A DNA stretch of 64,000 nt from Tardiphaga robiniae. GTDB lineage: Bacteria; Pseudomonadota; Alphaproteobacteria; Rhizobiales; Xanthobacteraceae. Each line of letters begins with the position of its first letter. Within the stretch, counting starts at the first letter, position 1. The stretch covers positions 1-64,000 of the forward strand of contig NZ_LVYV01000003.1 of the NCBI RefSeq assembly GCF_001618955.1. The letters are read 5' to 3'. The position numbers and the translations under genes are program-made. Positions 1 through 9,450 of the stretch are shown here, piece by piece. The notes under the pieces were generated by a model. That model saw only the letters and a program-made list of their open reading frames with translations, did not search any database and was not told where the DNA came from.

Positions 1-165
1 GGTGCAACGGGCACCTGGCGTTCCGCACGCCCTCTCACAAGGGGCTAGGAATGCAAGCGACGACGGCGCCCCCGCGCCGCAAACAATGGGGGCGATGACG
101 CATGTCTGAAGAGCAGTGGCTGTTTGACATTCACATCAGCGATGGCGCCCAAGCGCCAGAAGTCT

Positions 166-364
166 CCCTCCCTCAAGCAGCGAAGCTGCGCAGTGGGGAG
201 GGTCGGCCGAACGAGACGATGCGTAGCATCGACGAAGTGGAGGCCGGGGTGGGGTGGCACAAGCAATGCTCTCGCGTGTTGCGCGACCCCACCCGTCACG
301 TCGCTCGCAAGAGCTCGCGTCGCGCCACCCTCCCCACTGCGCGACTTCGCCGCTTGAGGGAGGG
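166..364. repeat. Long inverted-repeat (palindromic) intergenic element
   Basis: The arms at 166-203 and 327-364 are inverted copies matching at 35 of 38 positions. Each begins or ends in a CCCTCCCTCAAGC-type sequence. The 123-base middle carries complementary GGGGTGGGG and CCCCACCC blocks, so the transcript could fold into a long hairpin. I found no convincing gene in 1-381; the short frames there follow the palindrome and lack coding character. It resembles the dispersed palindromic intergenic repeats common in Bradyrhizobiaceae, but copy number cannot be judged from one window. Confidence 0.7.
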
Positions 365-381
365 AAAGAAAGCTTTACGAC

Positions 382-1170
382 CTAATCCACCTGTGCTGGC
401 TGCTTCGCCGCGGGCGTACTCGCTACCCGCGCGGCATTCGCCATCTCGGCCAAAGCCGCGATCTTCTTCTGCGAATCTGAACCCGGCTGCACGACGCCCG
501 CTGACATGATCAGCGTCGCGGCATCCTCGGCGGACATGTCGATGTCGATGATCTTGCTCTTCGGCACATAGAAAAAGAATCCCGTCGTCGGATTAGGTGC
601 GCAGGGCAGGAACACCGAGATGTGCTCCTCCTGCCCCGGCAGGCTCTTCGCTACTTCGGTGCTTGGCGGCTGCGAGATCAGCACGATCGACCACATGCCC
701 GGCGACGGAAACTCGACGAGACCGACTTTACGGAAACTCGATCCCGAACCTGAGAACAGCGTCTCGAACACCTGCTTCAGCCCGCGATAGATCGCGCGCA
801 CCACCGGCATGCGGCCGAGCAGGTTCTCGCCGAGATCGACCAGGGAGCGGCCGATCAGATTGGCGGTGAGGAAACCCAGCAGGGTCAGCGCCACGAAAGC
901 GACGATCAAGCCGGAGCCCGGAATGCCGTAAGGCAGGTACTGCTCGGGTCGATAGGCCTCCGGTACCAGCGGCCGTACGATGGCATCGACCCAGGTGACG
1001 AACCACCAGGTCAGGTAAAAGGTAATCGCGACCGGACCGGCAACGATCAGACCGGTGAGGAAATAGTTGCGAATCCGGGCCATGAAGCCGCGCGGCGCCT
1101 CGGACGGCGGGTCGCCAGCGGGCGGGGTCAACGGCAAATCGGGGCGTTCCATCAGCGTTTTCAAATCCAT
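382..1170 (-). CDS. DUF502 family integral membrane protein
   Basis: A 262-residue protein of the DUF502 family, whose role is unknown. A short cytoplasmic N-terminus (about 1-30) is followed by two strongly hydrophobic segments at about 33-55 and 80-105. A soluble domain follows, with the family's typical GLVEFPSPGMWSI and VFLPCAPNPTTGFFFYVP stretches. The C-terminal tail is Ala/Pro-rich. The ATG at 1168-1170 fits the usual start. It lies downstream of glmS on the same strand with about 135 bp between them, so it may be read through from glmS. Family assignment is firm; no function should be inferred. Confidence 0.88.
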   Translation of the reverse strand: MDLKTLMERPDLPLTPPAGDPPSEAPRGFMARIRNYFLTGLIVAGPVAITFYLTWWFVTWVDAIVRPLVPEAYRPEQYLPYGIPGSGLIVAFVALTLLGFLTANLIGRSLVDLGENLLGRMPVVRAIYRGLKQVFETLFSGSGSSFRKVGLVEFPSPGMWSIVLISQPPSTEVAKSLPGQEEHISVFLPCAPNPTTGFFFYVPKSKIIDIDMSAEDAATLIMSAGVVQPGSDSQKKIAALAEMANAARVASTPAAKQPAQVD

Positions 1171-1305
1171 CTGGCGCGGCGCGCGAAACCGCGCCGTCAG
1201 TCCTTATGGGTATCCTAGCAGGATTTCGCCAGTGCGGGGGAAGCCACTTGTGCGGAGCCAGGCGGCCAAACCGGCCACCTGCGACAATCTTGCAGCCTCG
1301 CCAGC

Positions 1306-3132
1306 CTACTCCACCGTGACCGACTTCGCCAGATTACGCGGCTGGTCGACGTCAGTGCCCATCACCACGGCCGTGTGATAGGCGAGCAACTGCACCGGGA
1401 TCGCATAGACCAATGGCGTGAACGCCGCGTCCATGTCCGGCATCACAATGGTCACCATGGAGTCCACGGTGGCCTCCTCGGCGCCCTTGGCGTCGGTCAT
1501 CAGAATGATGTTGCCACCGCGCGCTGCGACCTCCTGCATGTTCGACACTGTCTTTTCGAACACCCGGTCATAAGGCGCGATGACGACCACCGGCATGGTC
1601 TCGTCGATCAGCGCGATCGGGCCGTGCTTGAGTTCGCCGGCAGCGTAACCCTCGGCGTGGATGTAGGAGATTTCCTTCAGCTTCAGCGCGCCCTCCAGCG
1701 CCAGCGGATAGCTGGTGCCACGGCCGAGATAGAGCACGTCCTTCGACTTGGCGATGTCGCGCGCCAGCTTCTCGATCGCAGCTTCGTGCGTCAGCGCATC
1801 GGTCATCAGGCGGGGGATTTTGACGAGACCATGGACCAGCCTGGCTTCGTCGGCGTCGGACAGCTCGCCGCGTGCCTTGCCGGCCGCGATTGCAAGCGTC
1901 GCCAGCGCCATCAGCTGGCAGGTGAAAGCCTTGGTCGAGGCCACGCCTATTTCGGGACCGGCCAGCGTCGGCATCACAGTCTCGCTCTCGCGTGCAATGG
2001 TCGAGGTCGTGACGTTGACGACAGCGAGCGTGTGCATGCCTTGCTCTTTGGCGTAACGCAGCGCTGCCAGCGTATCGGCCGTCTCGCCGGACTGCGAGAT
2101 GAAAATCGCCAGATCGCCCTTGCGCACCGGGGCTTCGCGATAGCGGAATTCAGAAGCCACATCGACCTCGACCGGCACGCGCGCGAAGCGTTCGAACCAG
2201 TATTTAGCGACAAAACCGGCATAGCTCGCCGTGCCGCAAGCGGTGATCGAAATGCGCTGAATGTCCTTGAAGTCGAACGGCAACTTCATCGGCAGCGCAA
2301 CGCGCTCGGTAGCCATATCGACATAACGCGTCAGCGTGTGACCGACGACTTCCGGCTGCTCGTGAATTTCCTTGGCCATGAAGTGGCGATAATTCGCCTT
2401 GTCGACCATGAAGGACGATGCGCCGGATTTCATCACGTCGCGCTTTACGACAGCGCCCTGCTCATCGTGAATTTCGGCGCCCTTGCGGGTCAGCACCACC
2501 CAGTCGCCGTCCTCGAGATAGCTGATGTTGTCCGTGAACGGCGCCAGCGCAATTGCGTCGGAGCCGAGATACATTTCGCCGTCACCATAGCCGACCGCGA
2601 GCGGCGAGCCTTTGCGGGCGCCGATCATCAGGTTGTCGTGATCCTTGAACACGAAAGCCAATGCGAACGCGCCCCTGAGCCGCGGCAGCGCTTGCTTCAC
2701 GGCATCGACCGGCGATGCGCCCTTCTGCAGATAGAAACTGACGAGGTGCGCGACGACTTCGGTGTCGGTCTCGCTGGCGAATTTGGCACCGCTCTTTTCG
2801 AGTTCGAGACGCAATTCGCGGAAATTCTCGATGATGCCGTTATGCACGACCGCGACGCCTTCGGCGGCGTGCGGATGCGCATTGGCTTCGGTCGGCTTGC
2901 CATGCGTCGCCCAGCGCGTGTGACCAATGCCGATATGACCTGCCAGCGGCGACTTGCCGAGCTTGGCTTCGAGATTCTTCAGCTTGCCTTCGGCGCGGCG
3001 GCGATCGATATGCGCGCCTTCCAGCGTGGCAACGCCGGCAGAATCGTAGCCGCGATATTCGAGGCGCTTCAGCGAGTCCACGATCTGGTCAGCAACCGGA
3101 CCGCGTCCCAAAATTCCCACGATGCCGCACAT
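1306..3132 (-). CDS. glmS: Glutamine--fructose-6-phosphate aminotransferase (isomerizing)
   Basis: A 608-residue enzyme making glucosamine-6-phosphate from fructose-6-phosphate and glutamine, the first step towards UDP-GlcNAc for peptidoglycan and lipid A. The N-terminal Ntn glutaminase starts MCGIVG, Cys2 being the nucleophile, with the THG and HNGIIEN motifs further on. Two SIS sugar-isomerase domains follow (about 280-440 and 450-600; SQSGETADT phosphate-binding loop, C-terminal LAKSVTVE). The frame is open upstream to 3216, but Cys must follow the initiator Met, so the ATG at 3130-3132 is the start. glmU lies about 450 bp upstream on the same strand. Confidence 0.97.
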   Translation of the reverse strand: MCGIVGILGRGPVADQIVDSLKRLEYRGYDSAGVATLEGAHIDRRRAEGKLKNLEAKLGKSPLAGHIGIGHTRWATHGKPTEANAHPHAAEGVAVVHNGIIENFRELRLELEKSGAKFASETDTEVVAHLVSFYLQKGASPVDAVKQALPRLRGAFALAFVFKDHDNLMIGARKGSPLAVGYGDGEMYLGSDAIALAPFTDNISYLEDGDWVVLTRKGAEIHDEQGAVVKRDVMKSGASSFMVDKANYRHFMAKEIHEQPEVVGHTLTRYVDMATERVALPMKLPFDFKDIQRISITACGTASYAGFVAKYWFERFARVPVEVDVASEFRYREAPVRKGDLAIFISQSGETADTLAALRYAKEQGMHTLAVVNVTTSTIARESETVMPTLAGPEIGVASTKAFTCQLMALATLAIAAGKARGELSDADEARLVHGLVKIPRLMTDALTHEAAIEKLARDIAKSKDVLYLGRGTSYPLALEGALKLKEISYIHAEGYAAGELKHGPIALIDETMPVVVIAPYDRVFEKTVSNMQEVAARGGNIILMTDAKGAEEATVDSMVTIVMPDMDAAFTPLVYAIPVQLLAYHTAVVMGTDVDQPRNLAKSVTVE

Positions 3133-3331
3133 GCGGTGTATCTCTCCAAGTGGTATCAAATTGCCCAGAAATACTGGAACTCTCTTAGCGAGAATCGCAA
3201 ATCGACTGTTACTCAATAATTATTGCCGATTGAGACAAGTTACCGCGGTTGTAGGGGCATTTTGCGCGACGCGTTTAACAAACCATCAACGTGTTTGCGG
3301 AAGCATCTACGCCTGACTGGAGTAGACGTCC

Positions 3332-3547
3332 ATGTGGGAGGAGCGAGACCCGAGAGCCCCCCGATCGATCGCCGGGTCACGGCTGCGACATGTCGAGATG
3401 TCACAGAGCAAACTGGCGCATTGGCCGCCGCCGCAGCGTGATATTGCGGTGAAACCGCATGTCGCGGAGCCCCATACGCCGCAGGAAGAAATTGTCGCCA
3501 AGCGCCCGATCCGCCGTGGTTGGCACCTCAAAGGACCGGCGTCCTGA
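3332..3547 (+). CDS. Hypothetical small basic protein between glmS and glmU
   Basis: A possible 71-residue protein with no family I recognise, rich in Arg, Pro and His, without a signal peptide or membrane segment, ending RRGWHLKGPAS. The case for coding is the codon use of its second half (GCG, CCG, CAG, ATC, GTC and GCC, as in the neighbours) and a CTGGAG eight bases before the ATG. It lies opposite to glmS and glmU in the roughly 450-bp gap between them. An internal ATG at 3398 is an alternative start. It could be a chance frame in GC-rich DNA. Confidence 0.4.
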   Translation: MWEERDPRAPRSIAGSRLRHVEMSQSKLAHWPPPQRDIAVKPHVAEPHTPQEEIVAKRPIRRGWHLKGPAS

Positions 3548-3585
3548 TTTCATAAACGCCTGCCTGCCCTCGCGGGCGCTCGTAC

Positions 3586-4938
3586 TCACTTCGGCTTCTT
3601 GTTCGCCGCGTTCTTGTCGCGGAAACGCTTGCCCCAGCCTTCCTTCATCGACACCTCGTTGCGCTCTACCGCAAGCGCATCGTCCGGCACGTCGCGGGTG
3701 ATCACTGAGCCCGAACCGATGTAAGCGCCGGCACCGATCTTCACCGGCGCGACCAGCGACGAATTCGAACCGACAAAGGCACCGGCACCGATGATCGTCT
3801 TGTGCTTGTTGAAACCATCGTAATTGCAGGTGATGGTGCCCGCGCCGATATTGGCGCCGGCACCGATATGCGTGTCGCCGACATAGGTCAGGTGGTTGAC
3901 CTTCACGCCCGCTTCCAGAATGGCCGCTTTGGCTTCAACGAAGTTGCCAATGCGCGCCCCCTCGCCGACCGACGTTCCCGGCCGGATACGTGCGTAAGGA
4001 CCGATCGAGGCCTTCTTGCCGATGGCCGCCTGCACGATGTGCGAGAAGGCGTGAATAACAGCGCCGTCAGCGATACTGACGCCGGGCCCGATCACCACAT
4101 ACTGCTCGATCGTGACGTCGTTGCCGAACGTCGTATCGGCCGCAAGATGCACGGTCTCCGGTGCGACGATGGTCACGCCGGCATCCAGCGCGGCCTTGCG
4201 CAGTCGCGCCTGCATGATCGCTTCGGCTTCCGCGAGCTGTGCCTTGGTGTTGATGCCGCGGACTTCATCCTCACTCGTCTCGATCACACTCGCCCGCAAG
4301 CCCATGCTGCGCACGATCTCGACGGCGTCAGTGAGATAGTATTCGCCCTTGCTGTTGGACGTGCCGATCTGCTCGATGATTGTGAGCGCGGTCTTGCCGG
4401 CGAATGCCATCACTCCGGCATTGCAGAGATCCACCTCACGTTCAGCCAGTGTGGCATCCGCATGTTCACGGATTGCGACCAGTTGATCATCTTCGACCAG
4501 GAGCCGGCCATAGCCGGTCGGATCGGCCGCACGAAAACCGAGCACGGTTAGTGCAGCGCCTGCCTTCAAGGGCGCACGCAAACGCTCGAACGTCTCGGCT
4601 GAAATCAGCGGCGTGTCACCAAAGGCGATCAGCAGATCGTCCGCGCCTTTCGCAATGGCGTCCTTTGCCGCCAGCACGGCATGGGCGGTGCCGAGACGCT
4701 CGCGTTGAACGAATGTTGCGGCATCGGGCCGCACCCGCCTGGCTTCATCTGCCACGTCCTGACGATCGGGACCAACAACGACGGCCAGTGCAGAGCCTGC
4801 GCCATGCGGCGCCGCCGCGAGCACATGGCCCAGCAGCGACTGGCTGGCGACCTGATGCAGCACTTTCGGCGTCGAAGACCGCATCCGCGTTCCCTCGCCG
4901 GCCGCGAGCACGATGGTGAGGCTGGTTCTGCCCGTCAT
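3586..4938 (-). CDS. glmU: Bifunctional N-acetylglucosamine-1-phosphate uridyltransferase / glucosamine-1-phosphate acetyltransferase
   Basis: A 450-residue bifunctional enzyme completing UDP-GlcNAc synthesis. The N-terminal pyrophosphorylase has the LAAGEGTRM nucleotide loop (about 10-18) and an AFGDTPL metal-binding stretch. The C-terminal left-handed beta-helix (about 250-430) carries hexapeptide repeats and the acetyltransferase signature, including [10 protein letters not shown]. The open frame runs to 5268, but homology begins at [10 protein letters not shown], so the ATG at 4936-4938, preceded by ACGGGGATTCGG, is chosen. The upstream extension overlaps the divergent gene at 5111 and is not protein-like. 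It shares pathway and strand with glmS. Confidence 0.96.
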   Translation of the reverse strand: MTGRTSLTIVLAAGEGTRMRSSTPKVLHQVASQSLLGHVLAAAPHGAGSALAVVVGPDRQDVADEARRVRPDAATFVQRERLGTAHAVLAAKDAIAKGADDLLIAFGDTPLISAETFERLRAPLKAGAALTVLGFRAADPTGYGRLLVEDDQLVAIREHADATLAEREVDLCNAGVMAFAGKTALTIIEQIGTSNSKGEYYLTDAVEIVRSMGLRASVIETSEDEVRGINTKAQLAEAEAIMQARLRKAALDAGVTIVAPETVHLAADTTFGNDVTIEQYVVIGPGVSIADGAVIHAFSHIVQAAIGKKASIGPYARIRPGTSVGEGARIGNFVEAKAAILEAGVKVNHLTYVGDTHIGAGANIGAGTITCNYDGFNKHKTIIGAGAFVGSNSSLVAPVKIGAGAYIGSGSVITRDVPDDALAVERNEVSMKEGWGKRFRDKNAANKKPK

Positions 4939-5110
4939 CCGAATCCCCGTTATGGCGGCGCTTATGCGCCGCGGCCGTCTTAAAGCGTTTTGGGCAAATC
5001 CGGAAACCCGGTTTAGTGCGCCGTGTGGCCCGACAACCTCAGGTTCCCGCCGGTTTCCTGATAATGTTGGACTGTGATTCGCAGGGGCGATGGGGCGACG
5101 CAGACGTCGA

Positions 5111-6343
5111 ATGGCGGATAAGCACGACAAGTGGGCCGATACTCTCTCAGCCGAGCATAGCGGCTGGCTGACGGGATTTCTGGCTGAGGAAGACAAGATC
5201 GACCGCCGCATGATGTGGCGTCTGGGCTCCTGGGGCGTTGCCGCGGTGGGCGCGGTGGTGATCGCCACTCTGGCAAGCCAGTCGCAGGTTCAGTTGCGCC
5301 GCGATCAGGTCGCGACATCAGAGACATTTGCGCGGCAGTCGCAGCAGATCCAGCTCGTTGCCAAGGAAACCCAGGTCGAGGCCCGCCGCCTGACGCTGGC
5401 CATTGAGACGCTCAACAGTGATCGCGACCGGCTCTATGCCCGCGTCACCTCGGTCGAACAGGGACTGGATTCGGTCACCGGATCGATCAAGCGCCAGACC
5501 ATTCCGGCACCGACAGCCGCCACAATGACGCCGGCACCAGCGCCGCAGGTCATTGCCCCGCCTGCAGCCACCGAGCCAAAGCCGGCGGCAGAGCTTCCGA
5601 GCATTCCGTCGACGCCGGTCATCGGTCCCGTGGCCGCCATCACGCCGCCTGCCGAAACGACGCTCGCCAAACCGGCACAAGCGGCGGCTTCATCGACAAT
5701 CAATCCACCAGCCTCTGCGCCGCTCGTTGCATGGAAATCGATGACGGCACCGCCCGATGCTGCGGCCGCCAAATTGAGCGAACCGGCGCCTGCCGTTGAA
5801 CCTTCTCCGGCGGCCCCGGAGATCACTGCATCAGTTCAACCTGCTACTGTGGCCGAGCCCGCCCCTGCAGTCGTCGAGGCCGTTGCGACGCCAGTCGCCC
5901 GGACTGAGTTCGGCGTCGATATCGGCGGCGCCAATTCGGTGGACGGCCTGCGCGCGATCTGGCGCGGCATGTCCAAGTCTCGCGCGCTGAATGGACTGCG
6001 CCCGATCATGATGGTGAAGGAACGCCCGACCGGACTCGGTATGCAATTGCGTCTTGTCGCCGGCCCGCTCATCGATGCCGCTGCGGCCGCAAAGATCTGT
6101 GCCACGCTGACCGAGAGCAGCCGGCCCTGCGAGACATCGATCTTCGAGGGTCAGCGCCTTGCCCTGAAGGCCGAGGCGGCGCCCGCGGAAGCTGCGCCTG
6201 CGCACGCCAGGCCGGCGCCACGCAAGCGCGCCGCCCCCAAGCCACAGGAGCGCACCGAACAGGCGCCGCCGCCTAAGCCCGCTGAAGAAGTTGCACCGCC
6301 GAAGCCGCAATCGTCGCTGACTTCGTTCCTGGGTCTGCGTTAA
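5111..6343 (+). CDS. Membrane-anchored Pro/Ala-rich protein with SPOR-like C-terminal region
   Basis: A 410-residue protein of unknown role. A charged cytoplasmic start (about 1-35) precedes one membrane segment (about 38-58, [16 protein letters not shown]). A predicted coiled coil follows (about 60-125), then a long low-complexity Ala/Pro linker (125-260). A compact domain (about 265-345) resembles a SPOR fold (LRAIWRGM and QLRLVAGPL stretches). The tail is basic and Pro-rich. SPOR domains bind denuded peptidoglycan, so a cell-envelope role is plausible, but the match is by eye. The ATG at 5111 (MADKHDKW) is preferred over 5090. It is divergent from glmU. Confidence 0.7.
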   Translation: MADKHDKWADTLSAEHSGWLTGFLAEEDKIDRRMMWRLGSWGVAAVGAVVIATLASQSQVQLRRDQVATSETFARQSQQIQLVAKETQVEARRLTLAIETLNSDRDRLYARVTSVEQGLDSVTGSIKRQTIPAPTAATMTPAPAPQVIAPPAATEPKPAAELPSIPSTPVIGPVAAITPPAETTLAKPAQAAASSTINPPASAPLVAWKSMTAPPDAAAAKLSEPAPAVEPSPAAPEITASVQPATVAEPAPAVVEAVATPVARTEFGVDIGGANSVDGLRAIWRGMSKSRALNGLRPIMMVKERPTGLGMQLRLVAGPLIDAAAAAKICATLTESSRPCETSIFEGQRLALKAEAAPAEAAPAHARPAPRKRAAPKPQERTEQAPPPKPAEEVAPPKPQSSLTSFLGLR

Positions 6344-6465
6344 GGACCAAAAGATCAGATTTTCAATCTCTTGGCGCGCGCGGCTAAAGTGTTATCTAGG
6401 TCCGATCTCTCACCGCGACCGCATGCCGGGTTGTTCCGCGCCGCGTTTTGAACCATGGTTTCCGC

Positions 6466-6846
6466 ATGAAAAAAGATCCGTTCAAGCTCACCGCCCGTCA
6501 GGTGCAATGGCTTCTCATCGTCGGCTTCCTGTCTGTCGGCTACGCCATTTATCTGCGCTATCTCGCCATCGAATTGTCGACGACAGCGCTCGCCTGCGAC
6601 GCCGGCCTGCAGAGCACCCTGTGCAAGAGCCGGCTGGTGATGACCTATCTGTTCAAGAATTCGGTGTTCGGAATCGCCGCGATCGTCATTGCGACGCTGA
6701 ATCTGCTGCGGCCATCGATCGTGCTGATCACCGTCGCACTGATCGCGGCCGGTTTCGGGATCGTGCTCTACAATGTCGCCCTGTCGGGCATCGCAATCGG
6801 TCTGCTTATTCTGGGCTTTGCACGGCCCGCGCCCGCCACAGCGTGA
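6466..6846 (+). CDS. Small four-helix integral membrane protein, unknown function
   Basis: A 126-residue membrane protein with about four hydrophobic helices (about 14-32, 58-80, 82-100, 102-120). A Cys pair (CDAGLQSTLC, about 38-47) sits in the loop after helix 1, which could form a disulphide on the periplasmic side. I do not recognise the family. The frame opens with TTG at 6448, but the ATG at 6466 (MKKDPFKLT) looks more natural, although neither has a strong ribosome-binding site. The 3' end overlaps the convergent glucan gene by 41 bp. Confidence 0.7.
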   Translation: MKKDPFKLTARQVQWLLIVGFLSVGYAIYLRYLAIELSTTALACDAGLQSTLCKSRLVMTYLFKNSVFGIAAIVIATLNLLRPSIVLITVALIAAGFGIVLYNVALSGIAIGLLILGFARPAPATA

Positions 6847-8425
6847 TGCCGAACAGCAGATAGATCGCGCAGGTCCACAGCGACTGCCAGTTATCCGGCC
6901 CTTCGTTGAAGCCGATATACAGGGCCGACAGCACGAGCAGTCCGGCGAACACCGACTCGGCGATCGGCCGCACACCTTCCTGCGGACGGTTGACGGCCAT
7001 CAGTCCGGCGAACGGCACCACCGCCATGGTCAGCGCCGCGAATGGGAAATCGCGGTAGCGCGGATCGAACACAAAACCGAGTGCGGTCTCGGCGCCGATC
7101 AGCGCCGCCACAGCCAGGGTCAGTCCGAGCAGCACCGTCGATACCGAGCGGGTCAGGAACCGGCTCGGCCCGACGAGTTGGAGGAAGGTCGGCAGCGAGC
7201 GGCCGGACATCGTCGCATAGGCGCACAGCAGCGGCGACGCGACACCGGCAGCCAGCAGCGCGCTCCACTGGATCCAGCGGCCGACGCCATAGCTTTCATA
7301 GATCAACTTGTCTGCAGCAACGCCCAGCAGGATGCCGGCCACCGTGGCCGATACGGCAACGGTCGGCCAGGCCGACAGTCGCGGCGACCATGGCCGTCGA
7401 CGAAGCGTCAACATGCCCGTCACGAAAACCAGGAAGCTCAGGCCCATGCCGAGCCCCATCTGCAGCTTCCATGACGGATAATTGGTAATCGGAACGCCCG
7501 GTGGATACTTCAATTCGCGCGGCTGATCGTAGATCAGGCCCCAATAGCCGCCGACTGTACCTTCAAGGTCGCGCTTCCACGGCTGGTCATAGGCTTCGAT
7601 CAGATTGACGCGGAATCCCTCGCGTTTGGCCAGATCGAGGATTTCGGATACGACCCGTGCCTGGTTGGTGCGCGACGGCAACGCGCCATCACGCATCCGC
7701 CCGGCGCTCGGCCAACCTGTTTCGCCGATCAGGATTTCCTTGGATGGAAACGCCACGGCAACGCGCTTGCGAATCGAGTCCACATGGGCAGCGGCGCTCT
7801 TCGCGCGAATCGGGAAGTCTTCCCAATATGGCAGGATGTGAATCGTGACGAAGTCGACCGCGTCATAGAGTTCGCGATTCTTCAGCCAGAATTCCCAGAC
7901 ATCGGCATAGGTCACCGGGATCTTGCCGACCTGCGCCTTCACCGACCGAATGTTGCCGACGAGATCGGCGGCTGTCATTTCGCCGCGCAGCAGCACCTCG
8001 TTGCCGACGACCACGCTGCTGATCACGTTCGGAAACCGCTTGGTGAGGTCCACGACGCCAGCGATCTGCGCCAGGTTCTTCAGCCGGTTGCTACCGAGCC
8101 AGACGCCCTGAATGACCTTCAACCCGACCTTGCCGGCCAGTTCCGGCACCTGATCGAGGCCGTTGTCGATGGAATAGGTCCGCACGCATTTGGTGATCTG
8201 CGCCAGTTGCGCCATGTCCTGGGCAATCTGGCCCGCGGGAATGATGGCGGTCGAGTTCAGCGGCGTCTGCTCACCACGGAACGGCGCATAGGAGACGCAT
8301 TCCAGTTTGGCGGCGGGATCAATCGGCGCGCGCACCAGCGTGACGGGCGTGGCCAGCCACCACCAAACCGCTGCGATCGTACCAAGGGAAAGGATGAGAA
8401 GCGCCAGCGGCGTGCGGGTGGAAAT
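6806..8425 (-). CDS. ndvC: NdvC-like membrane protein with GH17 domain (beta-1,3/1,6-glucan synthesis)
   Basis: A 539-residue protein if it starts at the ATT at 8423-8425. A signal-anchor helix (about 6-27, including LALLILSLGTIAAV) leads a GH17 domain (about 40-300) with the acid/base Glu in VVGNEV and the nucleophile Glu in LIGETGWPS. Eight or so membrane helices fill the rest. Size and design match Bradyrhizobium NdvC, needed for beta-1,6 linkages of cyclic glucans. There is no ATG, GTG or TTG in frame upstream of the GTG at 8333-8335, yet a perfect GGAGG lies nine bases before ATT. Starting at that GTG would remove the membrane anchor. It lies divergent from the ndvD-like gene. Confidence 0.8.
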   Translation of the reverse strand: MSTRTPLALLILSLGTIAAVWWWLATPVTLVRAPIDPAAKLECVSYAPFRGEQTPLNSTAIIPAGQIAQDMAQLAQITKCVRTYSIDNGLDQVPELAGKVGLKVIQGVWLGSNRLKNLAQIAGVVDLTKRFPNVISSVVVGNEVLLRGEMTAADLVGNIRSVKAQVGKIPVTYADVWEFWLKNRELYDAVDFVTIHILPYWEDFPIRAKSAAAHVDSIRKRVAVAFPSKEILIGETGWPSAGRMRDGALPSRTNQARVVSEILDLAKREGFRVNLIEAYDQPWKRDLEGTVGGYWGLIYDQPRELKYPPGVPITNYPSWKLQMGLGMGLSFLVFVTGMLTLRRRPWSPRLSAWPTVAVSATVAGILLGVAADKLIYESYGVGRWIQWSALLAAGVASPLLCAYATMSGRSLPTFLQLVGPSRFLTRSVSTVLLGLTLAVAALIGAETALGFVFDPRYRDFPFAALTMAVVPFAGLMAVNRPQEGVRPIAESVFAGLLVLSALYIGFNEGPDNWQSLWTCAIYLLFGITLWRARAVQSPE

Positions 8426-8434
8426 CGGTTCCGT

Positions 8435-8439
8435 CCTCC
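8435..8439 (-). promoter_or_regulatory. Shine-Dalgarno deciding an ATT start for ndvC
   Basis: The minus strand reads TGGAGGACGGAACCG and then ATT at 8423-8425, giving a GGAGG core with a nine-base spacer in frame with a hydrophobic anchor. No ATG, GTG or TTG lies between the upstream in-frame stop (8486-8488) and the GTG at 8335. AUU initiation is known from infC; its use here is an inference. Confidence 0.55.
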
Positions 8440-8675
8440 AGAGACGCCCGTCGATTAGCCCGTCACCGCCGATCTGCCAAGTGCGTCATACCGGCAATCA
8501 CAGACTTGTCGGCCCGACACGCCGCGAAAATCAGACAAACTTCCGGGGTTGCTTGCAAAAATTCAAAATGTCCGTCATGGGATTCAACCGTGGTCGCCTC
8601 CGTATTGGAGACCCATTTGAGCGGCATCTGGCGAGGGCGTCAGAACGGCCTGGCAGCCAACTTATCGGGGACTTT

Positions 8676-9251
8676 ATGCGTCGACTGGTGTTCCGGTTCC
8701 AATCTGCGGTTATGCGTTGTCTCGCCGTCCCAGGACTTGCCCTGTTGCTCTGCGCAGGCGGCGCTATCGCCCAGAGCGGCGCGGTTCGCGCGCAGGATCA
8801 GAAACCTGCGGCAAATGCGCCCGTGACGCCTGCCGACGTTGCCCGAGAAAGCCAGAAGAAATCCGACGAATTCGTCGAGGCAACTCAGGCCATCAATGGT
8901 CCTGCCGGCAATCCTGAGTGTGTCTGGCTTGGCCGCCGCGTCGTGGTGCTGATGTGGCGCGACGATCTCGACACCGCGTTCCGTCACCTCGATCTCTACG
9001 ACCGATTCGGCTGCCCCGGCGGTCATGTGCAGGCAACGTTCCGCTGCCTGGTCAAATTCGGCCCGCTGATCGATCCGAAAATTGCGGACAGTCTCAACAG
9101 CCGTGTCCATGGCTGCTGGATCAATCCGAATGCGCAGCCGCAGCCTGCCGCGCTGAGCCAGCCGGCAACACCTGCGCCTGCCGGTGGCGGCGCAGCGCCG
9201 GCGGCCGCTCCGCAGCCGGACGCCAAACCGCCTGCTGAAGCGCCGAAGTAA
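8676..9251 (+). CDS. ndvD: NdvD-like secreted/anchored protein between ndvC and ndvB
   Basis: A 191-residue protein with one N-terminal hydrophobic segment (about 15-32, VPGLALLLCAGG), which could be a signal peptide or an anchor. A small domain with four Cys (about 79-148) follows, then a Pro/Ala-rich tail. No enzymatic motif is visible. In B. japonicum the gene between ndvB and ndvC, ndvD, encodes a one-helix protein required for glucan synthesis in vivo but not in membrane preparations. The name here rests on position and topology only, and this protein is shorter than the one I recall (about 26 kDa). The start ATG at 8676 has GGGGA five bases upstream. Confidence 0.55.
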   Translation: MRRLVFRFQSAVMRCLAVPGLALLLCAGGAIAQSGAVRAQDQKPAANAPVTPADVARESQKKSDEFVEATQAINGPAGNPECVWLGRRVVVLMWRDDLDTAFRHLDLYDRFGCPGGHVQATFRCLVKFGPLIDPKIADSLNSRVHGCWINPNAQPQPAALSQPATPAPAGGGAAPAAAPQPDAKPPAEAPK

Positions 9252-9450
9252 TGTGGCGCGCACCGTTCAGGCGGCATTCAGCTGGCGGCGCATAATCGTG
9301 CTTGAATAAGCTGCCGCCCTCAAAAGGCCACGGCAGCGTATGAGTTGTTAATTCGTGTGGCGGATATAGTCTCCGTTACCGTTGTACTGGTCGGACCTCG
9401 GGGACGGGTCCGCTTCCCGGCCACGCTCGCCCCGTTATGGTTCAGTTGCG

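Noticed and set aside
1375-3219. 614-residue open frame on the plus strand opposite glmS
   Set aside because: Mirror frame of a GC-rich gene; very rich in Arg, His and Asp and without any domain, while glmS on the other strand is certain.
8307-8675. N-terminal extension of the ndvD-like frame
   Set aside because: The ATG at 8676 has a good ribosome-binding site and the anchor follows directly; the extension overlaps the ndvC start region and is not protein-like.
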